From Albimonas sp051747505 (lineage in GTDB: Bacteria; Pseudomonadota; Alphaproteobacteria; Rhodobacterales; Rhodobacteraceae), in the NCBI GenBank assembly GCA_051747505.1, contig JBNJGE010000169.1:1-7436 (forward strand): a stretch of DNA of 7,436 nt, read 5' to 3'. Positions 6,042 through 7,436 of the stretch are shown one piece after another. The translations under genes were made by a program, and so were the position numbers. The notes under the pieces are model-generated. The model was not told the DNA's origin. It saw nothing but the letters and a program-made list of their open reading frames with translations, and ran no database searches. Positions within the stretch are counted from its first letter, which is position 1. Every line of letters begins with the position of its first letter.

Positions 6042-6851
6042 TCAGACGAACTTCGGCGCCCGGCCCTCGACTCCGGCCTTCACGGCCTCGATCTGCTCCG
6101 GCTGGCCGATCAACCCCTTCTGCAGGCGGCTCTCCGCCACCATGGCGGCCTCCGCCCCGGCCTCCTCCTCCGCGAGGTTCAGAAGCTCCTTTGCGGCGCG
6201 GATCGCCGCCGGGCTCCTGCCCGCGATCTCGCGCGCCAGCTCCCGCGCGCGGGCCAGCGGATCCTCGGCGATCTCGGTGATAAAGCCGTAGTCATGGGCG
6301 GCGTCGGTCTCGAACACTTCCGCCGTGTAGGTCAGCCGGCGGATGACGTCTCCGCGCGCCAGGTGGCGCATCACCGCCATGCCGCCCATGTCGGGCACCA
6401 GCCCCCATTTCACCTCCATCACGGAGAAGCGCGTTCCCGGAGCGGCGATGCGCATGTCGGCGCCCAGCGCGATCTGGAAGCCCCCGCCCAGCGCGAATCC
6501 CTGCAGCGCAGCGATCACCGGCACGCCGAGGCGCCGCCAGCCCCAGCAGCAGTTCTGCGCCAGGTTCGCCGGCCCGTGCGTGCGCTCCATGATGTTCATG
6601 CCGAGCGAGCCCGCGCCGGTCTCCACCATCCGTCCGAAGCCCGACTTGTCGAGCCCGGCGCAGAAGGCCCGGCCCTCGCCGCGCAGCACCACCGCGCGCA
6701 GCCCCTCCTGAGCGGCGAGCTCATCCTGCGCATCGGCGATCGCGCGCATCAGCTCGGGCGTGATGGCGTTGAGCTTGTCCGGGCGATTCAGAACCGCCTC
6801 GGCGACCCCGTCCTCAGGCGGCGTGACGATAACGAGCGGCGTTTCGGTCAT
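6042..6851 (-). CDS. Crotonase-fold protein (enoyl-CoA hydratase/isomerase family)
   Basis: The gene encodes 269 residues, normal for a single-domain crotonase. These cytosolic enzymes hold an acyl-CoA thioester in an oxyanion hole. Seen here are Leu-Asn-Arg-Pro-Asp-Lys-Leu-Asn-Ala at 21-29; the oxyanion segment AFCAGLD at 62-68 (Ala65 likely); Gly-Gly-Gly at 122-124; and the acid-base region MEVKWGLVPDMGG at 145-157. Aligned by eye to rat mitochondrial hydratase, Glu164 is kept as Glu146 but Glu144 is replaced by Gln126. Asp154, eight residues after Glu146, matches the spacing of Glu196 and Asp204 in dienoyl-CoA isomerase. An isomerase-like reaction is therefore at least as likely as hydration; substrate unknown. 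It resembles the subgroup with a GGGxQIALGAD signature. The start at 6851 follows a GGAGGAG-type SD about 10 nt upstream; an in-frame ATG at 6929 would add 26 low-complexity residues and is disfavoured. The gene stands alone, with no beta-oxidation neighbours visible. Confidence 0.92.
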   Translation of the reverse strand: MTETPLVIVTPPEDGVAEAVLNRPDKLNAITPELMRAIADAQDELAAQEGLRAVVLRGEGRAFCAGLDKSGFGRMVETGAGSLGMNIMERTHGPANLAQNCCWGWRRLGVPVIAALQGFALGGGFQIALGADMRIAAPGTRFSVMEVKWGLVPDMGGMAVMRHLARGDVIRRLTYTAEVFETDAAHDYGFITEIAEDPLARARELAREIAGRSPAAIRAAKELLNLAEEEAGAEAAMVAESRLQKGLIGQPEQIEAVKAGVEGRAPKFV

Positions 6852-6871
6852 GGCTGGCTCTCTCCTCCCTC

Positions 6872-6889
6872 GCGCGCCGCCGGGCGCGC
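6872..6889. repeat. 7-bp inverted repeat in the leader of the crotonase-type gene
   Basis: GCGCGCC (6872-6878) and GGCGCGC (6883-6889) are perfect reverse complements around a 4-nt loop. The element lies immediately upstream of the Shine-Dalgarno of the - strand gene that starts at 6851, in the 150-bp spacer shared with the divergent lipoprotein gene. It could be an mRNA leader hairpin or an operator. Alternating G/C runs form such dyads easily in this base composition, so weight is low. Confidence 0.25.
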
Positions 6890-6990
6890 CGTCGGAGGTC
6901 ACCATGGCCGCGGGCGGGCCGCAGGGCAAGGCGGCGTCCGGGCCCGCACGGCCGGCCTTTTCTTCGCGTCGCGGTCGGGCGGCGACAGGC

Positions 6991-6996
6991 TAGACT
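6991..6996 (+). promoter_or_regulatory. Possible -10 element (TAGACT) placed for a leaderless transcript
   Basis: TAGACT fits the TANNNT form of a bacterial -10 element and is one of few A/T-containing hexamers in this region. It ends 5 nt before the ATG at 7002, so transcription would begin at or next to the start codon. No good Shine-Dalgarno precedes that ATG, which agrees with a leaderless mRNA. No -35 match was found at 16-18 bp, so the call is tentative. Confidence 0.3.
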
Positions 6997-7001
6997 GAGC
7001 C

Positions 7002-7436
7002 ATGCGCTCCGCGATTCGCCTCCTTCTCCCGGCCACGATGGCGGCCCTGCTCGGCCTCGCCGCCTGCGCCCCCGCGCCGGGCCCCGAACAGCGGCCGTGC
7101 CCGGCCGACTGGAGCGCGGCCGGGGAAGCCGACGCGCGCGCGGGACGTCCCGCCGAGCGCGGCCTCGCTCAGCTCGGAGCCTGCCTTGCCGGGACCTCGG
7201 CGCCAGCGCTGGAGGAGGCCGAGGACGCCTATCTCGCCGCCCATGATCGCGGCCGCGCCGTCTGGTGCAGCCCCGCGAACGCCCGCGCCCTTGGCCGGCG
7301 CGGCGCGCCGAAGACACTCGAATGCCCGCCCCCGCTGCGCTCGGCCTTCGACCAGGCCTATGCCGAGGGCCGGGCGGAGGCCGAACGCGCGCCGCCCGCC
7401 TCTCCCTGGCCGCGCGTGCGCCCGATCCTCTCGCTG
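7002..7436 (+). CDS. DUF2799-like lipoprotein (3' end outside window)
   Basis: Open from ATG 7002 to the window edge: 145 residues without a stop. Residues 1-22 are a lipoprotein signal with Arg2 and Arg6, a hydrophobic core and the lipobox Leu-Ala-Ala-Cys (Cys22), so the protein should be anchored in the envelope. The mature part has the DUF2799 layout: Cys33-Pro-Ala-Asp-Trp at the front, a Gly-x-x-Asp-Ala-x-x-Gly-Arg segment (41-49), Cys61, the block Trp-Cys89-Ser-Pro-x-Asn-Ala-x-Ala-Leu-Gly-Arg-Arg-Gly (88-101), Cys108-Pro, and Phe-x-x-Ala-Tyr-x-x-Gly-Arg (116-124). Four cysteines beyond the lipid-linked one could form two disulfides. Function unknown. The start has no clear SD; an in-frame ATG at codon 13 would destroy the signal and is rejected. 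It is divergent from the crotonase-type gene with 150 bp between. Confidence 0.82.
   Translation, partial: MRSAIRLLLPATMAALLGLAACAPAPGPEQRPCPADWSAAGEADARAGRPAERGLAQLGACLAGTSAPALEEAEDAYLAAHDRGRAVWCSPANARALGRRGAPKTLECPPPLRSAFDQAYAEGRAEAERAPPASPWPRVRPILSL

Noticed and set aside
6852..6929. Upstream in-frame start extending the crotonase-type protein by 26 residues
   Set aside because: The extra residues are Gly/Ala/Pro/Arg-rich, and the ATG at 6851 has a purine-rich SD and gives the normal family length.
6950..6964. GGCCGGCC followed by TTTTCTT as a + strand terminator
   Set aside because: No proper stem-loop directly precedes the T-rich run, and no + strand gene ends upstream of it; it lies in a divergent promoter spacer.

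Overview
The window is very GC-rich and has strong third-position G/C bias. It is almost fully packed with short intergenic gaps. Gene content is chromosomal housekeeping: malate synthase G with a GlcG/HbpS-type partner, a PepN-type M1 aminopeptidase, a crotonase-fold enzyme and several small envelope proteins. The protein sequences and the glcB-glcG pairing suggest an alphaproteobacterium, possibly in or near the Rhodobacterales; this is inferred from family resemblance and not proven. I see no tRNA or rRNA genes, insertion sequences, CRISPR arrays, phage genes or attachment sites.

Layout. Bases 1-74 (+) hold the tail of a small charged helical protein that resembles the YdcH/DUF465 family. 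At 109-402 (+) lies a 97-residue exported two-cysteine protein. Its Shine-Dalgarno sequence and ATG sit in the loop of a perfect 11-bp inverted repeat. It meets, tail to tail with only 4 bp between stop codons, a 65-residue lipoprotein gene (604-407, -). Upstream of that on the - strand are glcG-like (1099-671) and glcB (3255-1099), overlapping as TGATG and therefore probably one transcript. A 169-bp divergent spacer, which contains two small inverted repeats, separates glcB from pepN (3425-5986, +). pepN converges on a crotonase-family gene (6851-6042, -) across a 55-bp gap with a GC-rich hairpin. A 150-bp divergent spacer then leads to a DUF2799-type lipoprotein gene (7002 onward, +) that runs off the window.

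How the genes work together. GlcB condenses glyoxylate with acetyl-CoA to make malate, and GlcG-like proteins often accompany it in glycolate/glyoxylate gene clusters. PepN finishes cytosolic peptide breakdown. The crotonase homologue acts on an acyl-CoA, and its active site looks closer to a dienoyl-CoA isomerase than to a classical hydratase. The three small secreted or lipid-anchored proteins are not obviously linked to these pathways.

I did not find a new multi-gene system. The points most worth checking are the ribosome-binding-site hairpin at 83-122, the terminator-like hairpin inside the end of the convergent lipoprotein gene (413-432), the unusual active-site set of the crotonase homologue, and a possible leaderless start for the last gene.
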